39,106 nucleotides of DNA from Candidatus Omnitrophota bacterium (GTDB lineage: Bacteria > Omnitrophota > Gorgyraeia > Zapsychrales > Fredricksoniimonadaceae), in the NCBI GenBank assembly GCA_015233375.1, contig JADFXW010000006.1, positions 1-39,106 on the forward strand, read 5' to 3'. The notes beneath the pieces were generated by a model that saw nothing but the letters and a program-made list of their open reading frames with translations, did not search any database and had not been told where the DNA came from. The first letter of the stretch is position 1, and every line of letters begins with the position of its first letter. Both the position numbers and the translations under genes were made by a program. This document shows, piece by piece, positions 28,292 through 37,488 of the stretch.

Positions 28292-28310
28292 GTTAAGAAT
28301 ATATTAAGAA
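28292..28310 (-). promoter_or_regulatory. Possible Pho box-like direct repeats upstream of pstS
   Basis: Minus strand TTCTTAATATATTCTTAAC: TTCTTAA repeated with an 11-bp period, about 110 bp before the pstS ATG. Confidence 0.4.
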
Positions 28311-28340
28311 GAAGTGAAGATTAAACCGGGAGAGGAAACG

Positions 28341-29582
28341 TTAAAATCTTTTCTTATACTGCAGATATATTTGGGTTTCATCTTCAGCATCATTGCCCTG
28401 AGATAATTGTGTCATGTAATTTTCTTGAGGCAATACGCCCTTTAAAATATTCAAACTCATGTTATCATTCAAATCTAACTCTCCGCTGATCTTTCTTGAA
28501 TAAAAGGTATTCGTATCCCCCACAGACACAGACCTCTGGTCCATTTCAAGACCAAGCTTTAACCTATCTGTTAATTTAGTCTTAAGCCCAACCTGCTGCT
28601 GACTATTAATATCATTCAATGAATAATTTAAAAAATCCCTGGCTAATTCACCAGAAGTGATCCCATCAAACGGTGAATTAACAGGGCCAAAAGCATTACC
28701 TGTAAACAAAACACGTAAAGCATCTTGCGGCAGCATAGGAGGATCTGATGTTACCGTCAATTGCGGCTTTAAAAGCTCATCCTTGACCACCAAATGGATA
28801 TACATATCCTCCACCTTCGCCCCAAGATGTATATCCAACAAAGGGTTTAACACATTCCCCTTAAAAAAAGCCTTGCTTTCACTTAAATCCAATTTAATTT
28901 TTCTGATAATGACATTCGCTTTATCAAATGTCATCTCACCGGACATTAATAGAACAGGAGACAAAGGCGCATTAAAAGTTAAATCAACCCCTCCTACACC
29001 ATCCTTAAGCACCACTGATCTATATCTTATTGTATCCACTTGAAAATGGCCTTTGATACGGGGTTCAAAAATTGTCCCCATAACCTGCGCATCAGCATTC
29101 GTGATAAACCCCCGCAACCCCTGAACAATGTCTTTGATTGCCCAAAAACGACTAAACTGATAAATATCCACAAAATTAGAATAAAAATTACCACTAATTT
29201 GCCCTGCATGGATTTTCCCTGTAAACACAATAGGGTCACATTCAGGAACAAAAAGGCGAGCGTTAAAAATATCAACCTGATACAAAGAAGGTGTTAGAAC
29301 AGGAATTCTAACTTTGATTTCTTGAATACGCACCGTGGACTCGGGTTGAAAAGGCATGGCCATAATCTTTACATCCTTAAGCACAAACCCGTGATGCAGG
29401 CTCCCCTCACAATGCCCTATGTGCATCCTGCCCTGGGACAAAAACTCGTATTTAAAACATCGGACCAATAATTTTGCCCCTGAAGGCGTTACAATCAGGT
29501 AGATGAACCCTGCGCTTAAAATCACAATAAAGGATAGCAAGGTCAATAAGACAGGTATAATAATACGGATCAACCAGCGCAT
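28341..29582 (-). CDS. TamB/AsmA-like (DUF490) outer-membrane assembly-related protein, short form
   Basis: 413 aa; N-terminal TM; C-terminal DALRVLFTGNAFGP...LARDFLNYSLNDINSQQQVGLKTKLTDRLKLGLEMDQRSVSVGDTNTFYSRKISGELDLNDNMSL, TamB-like. Confidence 0.72.
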   Translation of the reverse strand: MRWLIRIIIPVLLTLLSFIVILSAGFIYLIVTPSGAKLLVRCFKYEFLSQGRMHIGHCEGSLHHGFVLKDVKIMAMPFQPESTVRIQEIKVRIPVLTPSLYQVDIFNARLFVPECDPIVFTGKIHAGQISGNFYSNFVDIYQFSRFWAIKDIVQGLRGFITNADAQVMGTIFEPRIKGHFQVDTIRYRSVVLKDGVGGVDLTFNAPLSPVLLMSGEMTFDKANVIIRKIKLDLSESKAFFKGNVLNPLLDIHLGAKVEDMYIHLVVKDELLKPQLTVTSDPPMLPQDALRVLFTGNAFGPVNSPFDGITSGELARDFLNYSLNDINSQQQVGLKTKLTDRLKLGLEMDQRSVSVGDTNTFYSRKISGELDLNDNMSLNILKGVLPQENYMTQLSQGNDAEDETQIYLQYKKRF

Positions 29583-29597
29583 AGGAATGATTTGAAA

Positions 29598-30191
29598 TTA
29601 TAAAGAATGTGCCCGAGAAATGATTTCAATAATGCCACGCCTGACCATCATCACTCCAATGGCCGCTAAAATAAGCATCATCACCTTAGACAAAGCCCGG
29701 GATCCAGCCCGTCCCAGAAAACTCATCAACACATCAGAATAGTAAAAAACAACCGCCACAATAGCAATGTTAAGAAACACTGCTATCAAGGTGACTAAAA
29801 GGCCATGGACACTCACGAGCATCAATGAAATGGTCAAAACCGCAGGCCCCACCACCAAAGGAGTCCCAATGGGCACTGCCCCTAATTCTGTCACAGAACC
29901 ACGCCTGGCCTTGCCCTGGGAGGTTAAATCCACCATGGCCAGGCAAAAAAGAATAACTCCCCCAGCCACCATAAAGTCCCCCATGGTTATCCCCAAGAAA
30001 CGGAATATCATATGACCCAAAAAAATAAAACCCATGGCTACCAAACTTGCAGTCACTAAGGATTGAAAAATAATAGCCTGTTTCTCTTGACGAGAAATTC
30101 CTTGGGTCAACGAAGCAAAAATAGGCAATATGCCTATCGCATCGACGGTAAAAAACATCGGGATAAAGGTAAGAAGGATTTCGTTGAGCAT
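29598..30191 (-). CDS. MarC family membrane protein
   Basis: 197 aa; FFTVDAIGILPIFASLTQGISRQEKQAI, GAVPIGTPLVVGPAVLTISLML. Confidence 0.92.
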   Translation of the reverse strand: MLNEILLTFIPMFFTVDAIGILPIFASLTQGISRQEKQAIIFQSLVTASLVAMGFIFLGHMIFRFLGITMGDFMVAGGVILFCLAMVDLTSQGKARRGSVTELGAVPIGTPLVVGPAVLTISLMLVSVHGLLVTLIAVFLNIAIVAVVFYYSDVLMSFLGRAGSRALSKVMMLILAAIGVMMVRRGIIEIISRAHSL

Positions 30192-30204
30192 AGGATGAAG
30201 CTTT

Positions 30205-31788
30205 TTATAATTGTGGGCCCGCGCTCACGAGACTACGCCCATTAGGCGTATCCGTAAAAAGCTTAAAATTCTCAATAAACAAACCTGCTAATTTGCGCAG
30301 GGTGGCGTCATAAGCATTTTTATCAGCCCATAAATTTCTAGGGGTTAAGGTCTCATCCTTAAGGCCATTAATATGTTTCGGAATCTGCAAATTAAAAACA
30401 GGAAGGATTTCAAAACCTGACTTATCAATACTCCCGTCTAAAATAGCATCCACAGCCAAACGATTATCAATTAAAGGAATCCTGGTTCCTGTTCCATAAG
30501 ATCCTGCAATCCAACCCGTGTTAATCAAATAAGCCGACGAGTGATGTTCTTCCATTTTTTGGGCTAAAATCTGGGCATATTTGGTGGGATGCACCATCAA
30601 AAAAGCCTTGCCAAAACAGGCTGAAAAGGTGGCCTTTGGTTCTTTAACACCAAGCTCTGTTCCTGCAACCTTAGCCGTGTACCCGCTTAAATAATGATAC
30701 ATCGCTTGTTCCTTAGTCAATTTAGAAACTGGAGGAAGGACCCCATACGCGTCACAAGCAAGAAAAATAATTTTGGACGGATGGCCGCCTTTAGACGGCG
30801 GTGGGACAATATTCTCAATATGGGAAATAGGATAGGAAACCCTGGTGTTTTCCGTCTTCCTGGCAGAGGCAAAATCAATATGCCCTTTTTCGTCCATGTC
30901 AACATTTTCAAGAAGCGCATCGCGCCGAATAGCCGCATATACTTCCCTTTCACGCAAAGGAGTCAAGCCTATGCATTTCGCATAACAACCACCTTCAAAA
31001 TTAAAAACCCCATCATTGTCCCAGCCGTGCTCATCATCACCAATAAGGGCCCTCTTTGGATCCGTTGATAAGGTGGTCTTGCCTGTACCAGACAAACCAA
31101 AAAATAACGCGGTATCTTTATCCTTCCCCATATTCGCGGAACAGTGAAAAGATCCTATCCCTTTCAAAGGTAGAAAATAATTCATTATTGAGAAAATACC
31201 TTTTTTCATCTCGCCACCATACCAGGTACCACCAATCACCGTCATGCGCTCCGTTATATTAAAAGCCACAAACACCTCTGAACGAAGACCTAAACGCGTA
31301 AAATCCTTGCAGGTAGTTTTACATGCATTCAAAATGGTCCAGTCTGGCTTAAAACTCTTTAATTCTTCCGCTGAAGGATTGATAAACATATTCTTGAAAA
31401 AATGCGCCATCCAGGCCACTTCTGTAACAAGCCTGACAGAGATACGGGTATCTTTGTTAGCACCACAAAACCCATCCATCACATAAAGTTTCTTGCCGTT
31501 TAATTGTTTTTCAGAAATCTCTTTTAAATGAGCCCATGTTTGAGGGGTAATGGGTTTATTGTCTGATCCTGAAGATTTTCCATCCGCCCACCAAACGGTA
31601 TCACGGGTATTATCATCCATCACAATATATTTATCTTGCGGGGACCTGCCTGTAAACCTGCCCGTATCCACAGCAACCGCGCCTAAAGAAGAAACAACCC
31701 CTCTCTCAAATCCTTCTAATTGAGGATTGGTTTCATGAGCAAACAACTCATCAAAAGAAAGGTTGTAAAAATGGCCAGAATGAATCAT
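30205..31788 (-). CDS. pckA: Phosphoenolpyruvate carboxykinase (ATP)
   Basis: [60 protein letters not shown]. Start reassigned to MIHSGHF. Confidence 0.96.
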   Translation of the reverse strand: MIHSGHFYNLSFDELFAHETNPQLEGFERGVVSSLGAVAVDTGRFTGRSPQDKYIVMDDNTRDTVWWADGKSSGSDNKPITPQTWAHLKEISEKQLNGKKLYVMDGFCGANKDTRISVRLVTEVAWMAHFFKNMFINPSAEELKSFKPDWTILNACKTTCKDFTRLGLRSEVFVAFNITERMTVIGGTWYGGEMKKGIFSIMNYFLPLKGIGSFHCSANMGKDKDTALFFGLSGTGKTTLSTDPKRALIGDDEHGWDNDGVFNFEGGCYAKCIGLTPLREREVYAAIRRDALLENVDMDEKGHIDFASARKTENTRVSYPISHIENIVPPPSKGGHPSKIIFLACDAYGVLPPVSKLTKEQAMYHYLSGYTAKVAGTELGVKEPKATFSACFGKAFLMVHPTKYAQILAQKMEEHHSSAYLINTGWIAGSYGTGTRIPLIDNRLAVDAILDGSIDKSGFEILPVFNLQIPKHINGLKDETLTPRNLWADKNAYDATLRKLAGLFIENFKLFTDTPNGRSLVSAGPQL

Positions 31789-31807
31789 ATTCACCTCTTT
31801 GTAAAAG

Positions 31808-32479
31808 TCACGCCTTAGATTTTTTAGGCAGATCGTTGACAATCATGATTTCTGCAAATAAACGACGGACCCCTTCAATTTGAAAACTCACTTCATACTT
31901 ATCCATGGCCGCAGTTGGGACCTGAACACCATCTGGTGCTGTATTAATAAAACTCTCAAAATGAGACATCATAAAATCTTTATACCCCAAATTGACCATT
32001 TCTTTCTTAAATTGCCCTGCAATGAGATTTATCACCGTTCCACAGCCATCTTTAACTTCCATATCATCATCAAAATCAATATACGGATACTGCAACAATC
32101 TTAAAAACTCTGGTAAGAATTTCTGCTCCATATACACTACCAGAGTCACCAGGATATCCTTATTGGTTAACTTTTCTTCATCCTGGGCTAATTGAACCAC
32201 CGAAAAAACGGTCGTGGAATTAAATTTCTCCATGGCATCAACACGCATCCTGTTGACAAACTTGACCACAGACTTTTTGTGTAAACTGGGCTCATTAGAA
32301 AAAGTGGTTTTTGTCTTTTCAAAAAATATCTTTTTAACCGCTGCCACAAGTGCCAAGGCCAGCGTAAAAGTACTCTCCTCCTTTGTCGATAAAGAACGAA
32401 GGTTAAGCCTGACACTTTCTTGTTGAACGAGCCTCTTAAATTGATTGACATCCAGGGGTTGAGGATTTTCTTGGGTCAT
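31808..32479 (-). CDS. CheX-like protein
   Basis: 223 aa; C-terminal [26 protein letters not shown]...[19 protein letters not shown] resembles CheX/CheC-type fold; adjacent to a response regulator. Confidence 0.5.
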   Translation of the reverse strand: MTQENPQPLDVNQFKRLVQQESVRLNLRSLSTKEESTFTLALALVAAVKKIFFEKTKTTFSNEPSLHKKSVVKFVNRMRVDAMEKFNSTTVFSVVQLAQDEEKLTNKDILVTLVVYMEQKFLPEFLRLLQYPYIDFDDDMEVKDGCGTVINLIAGQFKKEMVNLGYKDFMMSHFESFINTAPDGVQVPTAAMDKYEVSFQIEGVRRLFAEIMIVNDLPKKSKA

Positions 32480-32484
32480 AGATA

Positions 32485-32862
32485 TTAACGCAAAAAAGGT
32501 TTTATCGCAGCCAAGAGCTCTTCGGTCTTGTAGGGCTTAACAAGATAACCTGCCAACTTAGGATTGACCTGGCGAGCTGCATTCTTATTCTCTTCTGAGC
32601 CAGACGCTGTCACCATAATGATGGGAATCTGGGATAATTCTGGAATTTTAACAATCCCTGCCATCAATTCAATACCTGACACCTTAGGCATCTGCCAATC
32701 CAATAATATCAAGCAAATATCCCTATAGTTGGTTGCAATGACCTCCATGGCTTGATCCCCATCTTCTGCTTGAATGATTTCCTGTGGAATCCCGGATTTC
32801 ATTAAAAGACGGATAAGTAATTTGCGATCCAACAATGAGTCATCAACAACAAGAATTTTCAT
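32485..32862 (-). CDS. CheY-like response regulator receiver domain
   Basis: MKILVVDDSLLDRKLLIRLLMKSG, LILLDWQMPKVSGIELM, GYLVKPYKTEELLAAI. Start reassigned to MKILV. Confidence 0.93.
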   Translation of the reverse strand: MKILVVDDSLLDRKLLIRLLMKSGIPQEIIQAEDGDQAMEVIATNYRDICLILLDWQMPKVSGIELMAGIVKIPELSQIPIIMVTASGSEENKNAARQVNPKLAGYLVKPYKTEELLAAIKPFLR

Positions 32863-32863
32863 A

Positions 32864-33316
32864 TTAATTATTAGGTTTGACAATAATACCGCTATTAAAA
32901 CTTTTCCTGATACTTGCCAGCATTTGATGGGCCTTGACGCCATCCCCAATAGGGCCAACACGCACCCTGTACCAAAGCCCCCTTGGACCTAAATCACTCA
33001 CAATCAAAAAAGCCTGATATCCACCTGTTTTTAAACTTTGCAGGGCCGTCTGTGCCCTGTTTTTATCTAAAAACGAATACACCTGAATAGTAAAACCTTC
33101 CTCATGTCCATTCATTGGACTTGTGACAATCGCCATTGATGGAACAGGATCAGCCTTTTTCAGAGGAACTGTCTGGGACCTGGAGTGAAAAATATCTTCT
33201 AACACCACCCCTTGATCGCCTTGAGGCTTTGAGGAAACAAAGCTCAAGAAGAAAACAATCCCGCCAGCCAAAATTATCAAAAAAAGCCACCATGTGTTTT
33301 TTAAAAAATTAACCAT
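32864..33316 (-). CDS. SPOR-domain single-TM protein
   Basis: N-terminal TM; GFTIQVYSFLDKNRAQTALQSLKTGGYQAFLI...GLWYRVRVGPIGD. Confidence 0.9.
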   Translation of the reverse strand: MVNFLKNTWWLFLIILAGGIVFFLSFVSSKPQGDQGVVLEDIFHSRSQTVPLKKADPVPSMAIVTSPMNGHEEGFTIQVYSFLDKNRAQTALQSLKTGGYQAFLIVSDLGPRGLWYRVRVGPIGDGVKAHQMLASIRKSFNSGIIVKPNN

Positions 33317-33400
33317 TGTTTTCTATAAAAGCCTTCATAGATTTAAGGCCGATATTCTACCATAAGAGCCTAAAAAATTATTCAATTATTTTCTCAAAGA

Positions 33401-34171
33401 TCATTTTTTAGGATGCTGCCCTGCTAAAATATCCTGGACCATATTCTTTACCTCATCAGAAAAATCTTTCTGTAGTATCCACTCCAAATATTGAGGATCT
33501 TTCTTGGCAATGACCCTCAAAGGCTCTTTTTTAGCATATTTCCCGAAAGTCATATATAAATCGCCATTCCACCAGCGAAACTTGCGCTCATTATCAAAGA
33601 ATTCACCTAATTGTTTATAGTCAAAATCTTTCAGGCCCTCAATATCATCACGAGAAGAAGCATAACGTTTCAACTGTTCTTGAAGTATCGCCAAGGTAGC
33701 CTCGGCATCCGCTGTTGCCCCATGAGCACCTTTGAGCTCTTGATGACAATAAAAAGCATAGGCTGCAGACAGATCCCTGCGTTCATGCAGATGATAAATC
33801 TTTTGGGCGTCATAAACAGTGCGATTTGCGTATTCAAAAGGAATCCCTGCATCAGAAAATTCCCTGGCCAATAAAGGTAGATCAAAACGCTCCACATTAA
33901 AACCGCCTATGTCAGCACCCTCCAAAAACGCTAACACTGCAGGCGCGATACGACTAAAAACAGGAGCGTCTTTAACATCCGCATCAGATATACCTGTCAA
34001 TTCCCTGACCACCTCAGGAATAGGCATGCCTGGATTGACCCGGGTTGAATAACCCTCTTGCCCCCCTTCAGGCAACACCTTAATCATTCCGATTTCAATG
34101 ATCCTGTCTTTTTCAATCCATACACCCGTGGTTTCTAAATCCAAAATCACTAAAGGTCTTGTTAATTTCAT
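33401..34171 (-). CDS. 3'-5' exonuclease (DnaQ/epsilon-like)
   Basis: VILDLETTGVWIEKDRIIEIGMI (ExoI), IGGFNVERFDLPLLAREF (ExoII), GAHGATADAEATLAILQEQL (ExoIII). Confidence 0.93.
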   Translation of the reverse strand: MKLTRPLVILDLETTGVWIEKDRIIEIGMIKVLPEGGQEGYSTRVNPGMPIPEVVRELTGISDADVKDAPVFSRIAPAVLAFLEGADIGGFNVERFDLPLLAREFSDAGIPFEYANRTVYDAQKIYHLHERRDLSAAYAFYCHQELKGAHGATADAEATLAILQEQLKRYASSRDDIEGLKDFDYKQLGEFFDNERKFRWWNGDLYMTFGKYAKKEPLRVIAKKDPQYLEWILQKDFSDEVKNMVQDILAGQHPKK

Positions 34172-35184
34172 TGACGTGATAATCCCGAATCTAAAATTTT
34201 CTGTATGAGCTCTTCATAACTAATCCCTGCCTTCAAGGCAGATAGGGCCACCTCATCCATCTTGGCAATACAGGGATTTGCATTGGCTTCAATAATATAC
34301 ACCTCACCTTCTGGTGTCAATCGAATATCAAAACGCACGTAACTCTCCAGATCCAAGGCTTGATACGCCCTTTGACAAACGTCATTAATATTGACCATCA
34401 AATCATCTGTCAGGTTAGCCGCCTCAACACTTTTAATGCCCCATTTCCTACGGTAAGCCTCATCCCATTTAGCTTTATAGGTCGCAATCCTGGGCTCTCC
34501 TTCAGGCATCTTCCCAAAAAGCATTTCGCGAAAAGGTAAAACCGTCATCTGTTTGTCCCCTAAAACAGACACATACAGCTCCCTGCCCTCAATATATTCT
34601 TCCGCGATCGCATCCATCTGCATGCTTTCATGAATAAACTTTATTCTATCCATAAAAGCCTGCGGGTTATCCACAATAGAGGCCTGCGAAATCCCGCGAG
34701 AGGCTTCTTCGCACAATGGTTTAATCACCATGGGAAACCTCAACTTGACTAATACCCTTTTTCGTTTCCCACGATAATAAGTATGAAATTTAGACACCTT
34801 AATATGATGAAAATTAAAAATTTTCTTGCTCAAGGCCTTGTTATTACAAACAAAAATGTTCCCGGCGGATGATCCTGTATAAGGGACGCCCATTATCTCA
34901 AGAAGGGCCGCCATGTTTTTCTCGAGCTGGGTTTGGTCATTAAACATCTCCATCATATTAAAAATAATATCTGGTTTATTGACCTGAACCTCTTCAAACA
35001 AAGGCGTGATATCATTATAAACACCTAGCAAAGACACCTCATGCCCTAAAGCCAACAGGGCCTCTTTCACATCTTTTTCCGTGTACATATTATCAGGATC
35101 AGCAAACTCTTCCCTGTAATCATAACCACGAGGTTTCTGATAAGGGCTATAAAAAAGCATGAGGACTTTTAATTTCTTTTTCAT
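34168..35184 (-). CDS. ATP-grasp ligase, D-alanine--D-alanine ligase-like
   Basis: LLEIMGVPYTGSSAGNIFVCNNKALSKKIF; FPMVIKPLCEEASRGIS; GEVYIIEANANPCIAKMDEVALSALKAGISYEELI. Confidence 0.9.
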   Translation of the reverse strand: MKKKLKVLMLFYSPYQKPRGYDYREEFADPDNMYTEKDVKEALLALGHEVSLLGVYNDITPLFEEVQVNKPDIIFNMMEMFNDQTQLEKNMAALLEIMGVPYTGSSAGNIFVCNNKALSKKIFNFHHIKVSKFHTYYRGKRKRVLVKLRFPMVIKPLCEEASRGISQASIVDNPQAFMDRIKFIHESMQMDAIAEEYIEGRELYVSVLGDKQMTVLPFREMLFGKMPEGEPRIATYKAKWDEAYRRKWGIKSVEAANLTDDLMVNINDVCQRAYQALDLESYVRFDIRLTPEGEVYIIEANANPCIAKMDEVALSALKAGISYEELIQKILDSGLSRQ

Positions 35185-35187
35185 TTT

Positions 35188-36249
35188 TTATGTCTTGTTC
35201 TTTTTAAGCAAGCCTGTGTGCATATAATTCATGGTAATGCTGGCAATATAAACAGACAATTGCATTAAGGCCACTGTCTTATCTCCAGCGACAATCATGT
35301 GCCGCTCTTTGACCCGCAATGCAATCTTCCTTAATAAATCACTGATTATATATTTACGCTCTCCCGTGCATCGGTCAACACTATTTAAAATATTCTTAAA
35401 ATGTGTCCTGATAAGAGCTTCTGCCGTTATCATCCCTTTGTCTTTAATCCGCTCCTTGCTAAAGGCCCACCACTCCTCATCCGTGAGCGGCGTGAATATT
35501 TTTTCTAATTGATCGTCATGGAAATCAGGAAAATTCTCCTGACCCTGTTGATGTTTCTTTTTATAATATTTTTCCAGGGTCATGGTCAAATTCTGCTGTT
35601 GCCAAAGTTTTTTCCCCTTAGGCTTCAAGGGCATTTGCCCTTTTAGCCCGGAAAACAGACTGTCCACATACTCTAATTTCTCAAGGGCCTTCCACCCTTG
35701 ATATTTAGCGCGCCAATCAATCCCTGGTGTTAGCCATACAGCAAAGGTTTCAACAAAGTCTTCGTCTGGATGATACTGAGCGTAGAACCCGTCAAGATGA
35801 TGCACATAACTTTTGCTGTAGGGCTTAAATTTATAAGACCCGCTGTATTCTTTTTTAGGAGAACCAAACACCTTCTTCCATTCTTTTTTCTTGTGTAAAT
35901 CATAGGCATAGGAAAAGGCATGGCCTGCTTCATGGCGCAAAAGCTGCATACACCATAAATGCCCCTCCCCTTCAGCCTCAAGCATCATGCGCCGCTCAAG
36001 CCTAATCAAGGCAGGATGCGCCAAATAAAAGGGTATCCCAATCGCCACCTCTCCCTCTGGGGTCAACCATTCATCAGCCAAATAACATTCTGGATGAAAC
36101 ACCAAGCCCTTGGCATCAATCTGGGCATAAAGTTCTTTAACACAAGATTCCAGCCAAGTCCCCTCGAGCACAAGAGGAAGGTCCTTGATACTGGTCTTTA
36201 ATAATTCTTCTTCAGAAATGGTTTCAAGATCAATGTGATTGGGGGTCAT
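35188..36249 (-). CDS. Putative zinc-binding metallopeptidase
   Basis: LLRHEAGHAFSYAYDLH (HExxH) and PDEDFVETFAVWLTPG downstream acidic motif. Start placed at MTPNHIDLE. Confidence 0.85.
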   Translation of the reverse strand: MTPNHIDLETISEEELLKTSIKDLPLVLEGTWLESCVKELYAQIDAKGLVFHPECYLADEWLTPEGEVAIGIPFYLAHPALIRLERRMMLEAEGEGHLWCMQLLRHEAGHAFSYAYDLHKKKEWKKVFGSPKKEYSGSYKFKPYSKSYVHHLDGFYAQYHPDEDFVETFAVWLTPGIDWRAKYQGWKALEKLEYVDSLFSGLKGQMPLKPKGKKLWQQQNLTMTLEKYYKKKHQQGQENFPDFHDDQLEKIFTPLTDEEWWAFSKERIKDKGMITAEALIRTHFKNILNSVDRCTGERKYIISDLLRKIALRVKERHMIVAGDKTVALMQLSVYIASITMNYMHTGLLKKNKT

Positions 36250-36868
36250 TGGAATACTGCTTTTGTAGCCTCTGAAGCAATTCTTCGGCATCATTGAGGA
36301 TCTTGGGATCAGCCAACTTTAATGTGTCCATGTCTTTTTTAAAAACCCTTAAGGCGGACATAAGACGGCGGACACTCTGCTCATGACGGGCTTCACGCTC
36401 TTCCTCAGGGTTTACTTTTTTGCGTTCTTTAATGATAGCGGTCAAATCTTTACGGACAACAGAGGCTTCCTTGCCTTTTTCAAAAATATCCTTCCGTAAT
36501 TTTGTATAATCATCTCGGGTTAATTCTTTTTTGGTACGAGCCAAACGCAAAACATCCAAGCCCTCAACTCCTGGGACATGGACCGTTTCCCGTTCTTTCG
36601 CGAACTCCTTCTTTAAATAAACAGGCTCGTCCTGCTCCACAAAAAAGTAAGTCTTGACCAACTTTAAAGCCAAGGGTTTTTTAAGGCCAAGTTCCCTAAT
36701 CACATAATCTTCAAATTTTTCAAAACCCCAACCTAGATACAACTTATCTCGCCAAACACCATAAAGCCCCTGGCCTAATTCAATCCACGATAACTTAAAA
36801 TTTTTGGCATACAAGGCGATATGCGCACGAAGCGCATCAGAAGATTCCATCATAGAGCTCATAGTCAC
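36230..36868 (-). CDS. Uncharacterised helical cytoplasmic protein
   Basis: 212 aa; LYLGWGFEKFEDYVIRELGLKKPLALKLVKTYFFVEQ; charged helical C-terminus; overlaps the peptidase gene. Confidence 0.7.
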   Translation of the reverse strand: MTMSSMMESSDALRAHIALYAKNFKLSWIELGQGLYGVWRDKLYLGWGFEKFEDYVIRELGLKKPLALKLVKTYFFVEQDEPVYLKKEFAKERETVHVPGVEGLDVLRLARTKKELTRDDYTKLRKDIFEKGKEASVVRKDLTAIIKERKKVNPEEEREARHEQSVRRLMSALRVFKKDMDTLKLADPKILNDAEELLQRLQKQYSNDPQSH

Positions 36869-36876
36869 TTTTTCTA

Positions 36877-37488
36877 TTAATTGAGAGTGTTATCCGTCAC
36901 CTCTGTCCCACCCCATTCAACGACCGTGAAACCTTGACGTTTAAATGGTTTGAAGACTTGAGGCTTGACGGCCATTGGTTGAGTTAAAGGTTGGTACACC
37001 ATCAACACCCTTAACAGGCTATCCGGTTTTGGTGTTATATTCATCTGGGCTATTTGGGCATATTCTGTTTGAGCAAAATGAATTAAATTGTATTTATTGA
37101 CCATTAATCTCGGATACCAATAAACAATAAATTCATTATACTCTCGTGGTGTAAAGCCCATGGACCTTAAAGCTTCCTTTAAGAATTGCTCTGTCTTTGA
37201 ACCCTCTACAACAAATCCTTCTGACATATCATAGCTCTTTTTCCCTTTTCCTTCCCAGAATATATAACTATATTCTTGATTATCAGCAAGATTAATCACC
37301 TTCCCATCAGGAAACGCCTTAATATTCCATCCTTGAAGAACAGGATTATAGGGAGGATAAGAAACAACAATATCGCCTGCATATTCAAGACGCACAGATA
37401 TTTTCTCTTCTTTAGGAGGATAAAAATAAATCACAGGTTTACCTACTCTCCATGAGTTGAGTTTCCTCCCCCTCCAGTAGTGCCACAA
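36877..37488 (-). CDS. Uncharacterised domain with KPVIYFYP motif, probably the C-terminal part of the upstream Cys-rich protein
   Basis: KPVIYFYPPKEEKISVRLEYAGDIVVSYPPYNPVLQGWNIKAFPDGKVINLADNQEYSYIFWEGKGK. ORF start lies inside the Cys-rich ORF in another frame. Confidence 0.7.
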   Translation of the reverse strand: MWHYWRGRKLNSWRVGKPVIYFYPPKEEKISVRLEYAGDIVVSYPPYNPVLQGWNIKAFPDGKVINLADNQEYSYIFWEGKGKKSYDMSEGFVVEGSKTEQFLKEALRSMGFTPREYNEFIVYWYPRLMVNKYNLIHFAQTEYAQIAQMNITPKPDSLLRVLMVYQPLTQPMAVKPQVFKPFKRQGFTVVEWGGTEVTDNTLN

